In this document: positions 7,536-8,828 of the stretch, one piece after another
How the letters are laid out: every line of letters begins with the position of its first letter
How positions within the stretch are numbered: position 1 is the stretch's first letter
Source: Bacteroidales bacterium
Lineage (GTDB): Bacteria > Bacteroidota > Bacteroidia > Bacteroidales > UBA932
Reading direction: 5' to 3'
Assembly (NCBI GenBank): GCA_017561265.1
Contig: JAFZDJ010000027.1
Location: 1-8,828 of the forward strand
Length of the DNA stretch: 8,828 nucleotides
Translations under genes and position numbers: made by a program
Notes under the pieces: model-generated
What the model was told of the DNA's origin: nothing
The model's input: only the letters and a program-made list of their open reading frames with translations
Databases searched by the model: none

Positions 7536-8828
7536 ATGAATCAACCCAAATATATATTCGTGACTGGTGGCGTAGTGAGTTCACTTGGCAAGGGAATCAT
7601 TGCAGCTTCCATCGGCAGATTGCTGCTGGCACGTGGTTATAAAATCACTATTCAAAAATTCGACCCGTACATCAACATCGATCCGGGTACGCTCAATCCA
7701 TACGAACACGGAGAATGTTATGTAACAACCGATGGATGTGAGACAGACTTGGATTTAGGACATTACGAACGGTTTACCGATATTCGGACGACTTCGGCAA
7801 ATAATGTCACGACAGGCAAGATTTATCAAACCGTCATCGAACGTGAACGCAAAGGTGAATATCTGGGTCGAACCGTACAAGTGGTTCCTCATATTACGGA
7901 CGAGATAAAAAGAAGGATGCTTCAATTGGGAACAGTGGGTGACTATGATTTCATCATCACAGAAATCGGAGGTACGGTTGGAGACATCGAAGGTCTTCCA
8001 TTCTTGGAAGCTATCCGACAGCTTAAATGGGAACTTGGACGTAATGCCGTTTGTGTTCACCTGACATTCGTGCCTTATATAGCTGCAGCGGGCGAATTGA
8101 AAACCAAACCGTCACAACATTCTGTAAAAGAGTTGCAGGGACTTGGGCTCCAACCGGATGTGCTTGTGCTGAGAACTGACCGTGAGCTTGGACGGGAAGT
8201 GCTTGATAAAGTCGGACATTTCTGTAATGTGGAAAAGGATTGTGTGGTGCAAAGCGTTGACCTGCCGACTATTTATGAAGTGCCGGTCAAGATGGCGGAG
8301 CAGCATCTAGATGCAGTGATACTTCGTAAGTTCGGTATAAAGTGTGATACGGCACTTCAATTGGGCGACTGGCAGGAATTTATCAACCGTAGATTGCAGG
8401 CAAGCAGAGAAATCAACATTGCCCTTGTCGGGAAATATGATTTACAGGATGCCTATAAGTCGATACTGGAATGTTTGTCACAAGCTGCGACTTACAATGA
8501 CTGCAAGGTAAAGACACACTTTATCCAGAGCGAGAATCTGACGCGTGACAATATTGCGGATAACCTTTCTTTGATGGACGGTATAGTGATATGTCCGGGA
8601 TTCGGACAAAGGGGGACGGAAGGTAAAATTGTGGCCGCTGAATATTGTCGTACACATGATGTACCGACATTGGGAATCTGTCTGGGTATGCAGATGATGG
8701 TCATTGAATTTGCCCGTAATGTATTAGGTTTGGAAAATGCCAATTCTCGTGAAATGGATTCTTCTACTCCCTACAATGTGATAGATTTGATGGAGGAGCA
8801 AAAGAGTATCACTCAAATGGGTGGGACA
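7536..8828 (+). CDS. pyrG: CTP synthase (3' partial)
   Basis: PyrG aminates UTP to CTP with ATP and glutamine. The frame is open to the right edge: 431 residues are visible of the roughly 535 usual for the family. The synthase domain (about 1-265) has P-loop GGVVSSLGKG (11-20), QKFDPYINIDPGT (40-52), DLDLGHYERF (71-80) with the Mg-binding Asp, TEIGGTVGDIE (142-152) and the KTKPSQ nucleotide loop (189-194). The amidotransferase domain (from about 293) has GKYDLQDAYKSI, PGFGQRG (354-360) and nucleophile Cys382 in GICLGMQ; its His and Glu partners lie beyond the window. Oddities: Gly153 follows DIE where Ser is near-universal, and KTKPSQ has Ser in place of the usual Thr, both in the region that binds UTP and feedback CTP. 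The ATG at 7536 gives MNQPKYIFVTGG, a normal family start. Housekeeping pyrG in Bacteroides lies elsewhere as I recall, so a second copy is possible. Confidence 0.96.
   Translation, partial: MNQPKYIFVTGGVVSSLGKGIIAASIGRLLLARGYKITIQKFDPYINIDPGTLNPYEHGECYVTTDGCETDLDLGHYERFTDIRTTSANNVTTGKIYQTVIERERKGEYLGRTVQVVPHITDEIKRRMLQLGTVGDYDFIITEIGGTVGDIEGLPFLEAIRQLKWELGRNAVCVHLTFVPYIAAAGELKTKPSQHSVKELQGLGLQPDVLVLRTDRELGREVLDKVGHFCNVEKDCVVQSVDLPTIYEVPVKMAEQHLDAVILRKFGIKCDTALQLGDWQEFINRRLQASREINIALVGKYDLQDAYKSILECLSQAATYNDCKVKTHFIQSENLTRDNIADNLSLMDGIVICPGFGQRGTEGKIVAAEYCRTHDVPTLGICLGMQMMVIEFARNVLGLENANSREMDSSTPYNVIDLMEEQKSITQMGGT

Noticed and set aside
1..8828. Defence system, CRISPR array, insertion sequence or integration site
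   Set aside because: Both strands were read for repeats, transposase or nuclease motifs and tRNA-like structure; the window is filled with biosynthetic genes and shows none of these.

Overview
The window is a fully coding, same-strand stretch of a Bacteroidota chromosome, most likely from the Bacteroides/Parabacteroides/Phocaeicola group. This rests on recalled protein similarity (the long Bacteroidales-type amidophosphoribosyltransferase and the characteristic CarA, CarB, GuaA and PyrG sequences), on a moderate-to-low GC content, and on gene starts with no clear Shine-Dalgarno sequence. No RNA gene, mobile element, CRISPR array, long repeat or terminator hairpin is visible.

Layout from left to right, all on the + strand: purF-like amidophosphoribosyltransferase (5' end outside the window, 1-1698), carA (1673-2719), carB (2716-5952), guaA (5955-7499) and pyrG (7536-8828, 3' end outside the window). 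purF and carA overlap by 26 bases, carA and carB overlap by 4 bases (ATGA), carB and guaA are 2 bases apart, and guaA and pyrG are separated by a 36-base AT-rich spacer. This packing suggests one transcript with coupled translation.

Every one of the five genes encodes an enzyme, or subunit of an enzyme, that takes the amide nitrogen of glutamine. PurF and GuaA serve purine synthesis, CarAB makes carbamoyl phosphate for pyrimidines and arginine, and PyrG makes CTP. PurF is a class II (N-terminal nucleophile) amidotransferase, while CarA, GuaA and PyrG have class I Cys-His-Glu domains. The genes are therefore grouped by shared nitrogen donor rather than by pathway.

The most interesting points are these. 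CarAB resembles the eukaryotic CAD/CPS1 type, and its C-terminal regulatory domain keeps most of the residues that bind N-acetylglutamate in animal CPS1. GuaA and PyrG each carry substitutions at positions that are usually conserved. The run of glutamine amidotransferases could be a nitrogen-regulated module or a second, accessory enzyme set. These are hypotheses drawn from reading and memory; no alignment or database search was run.
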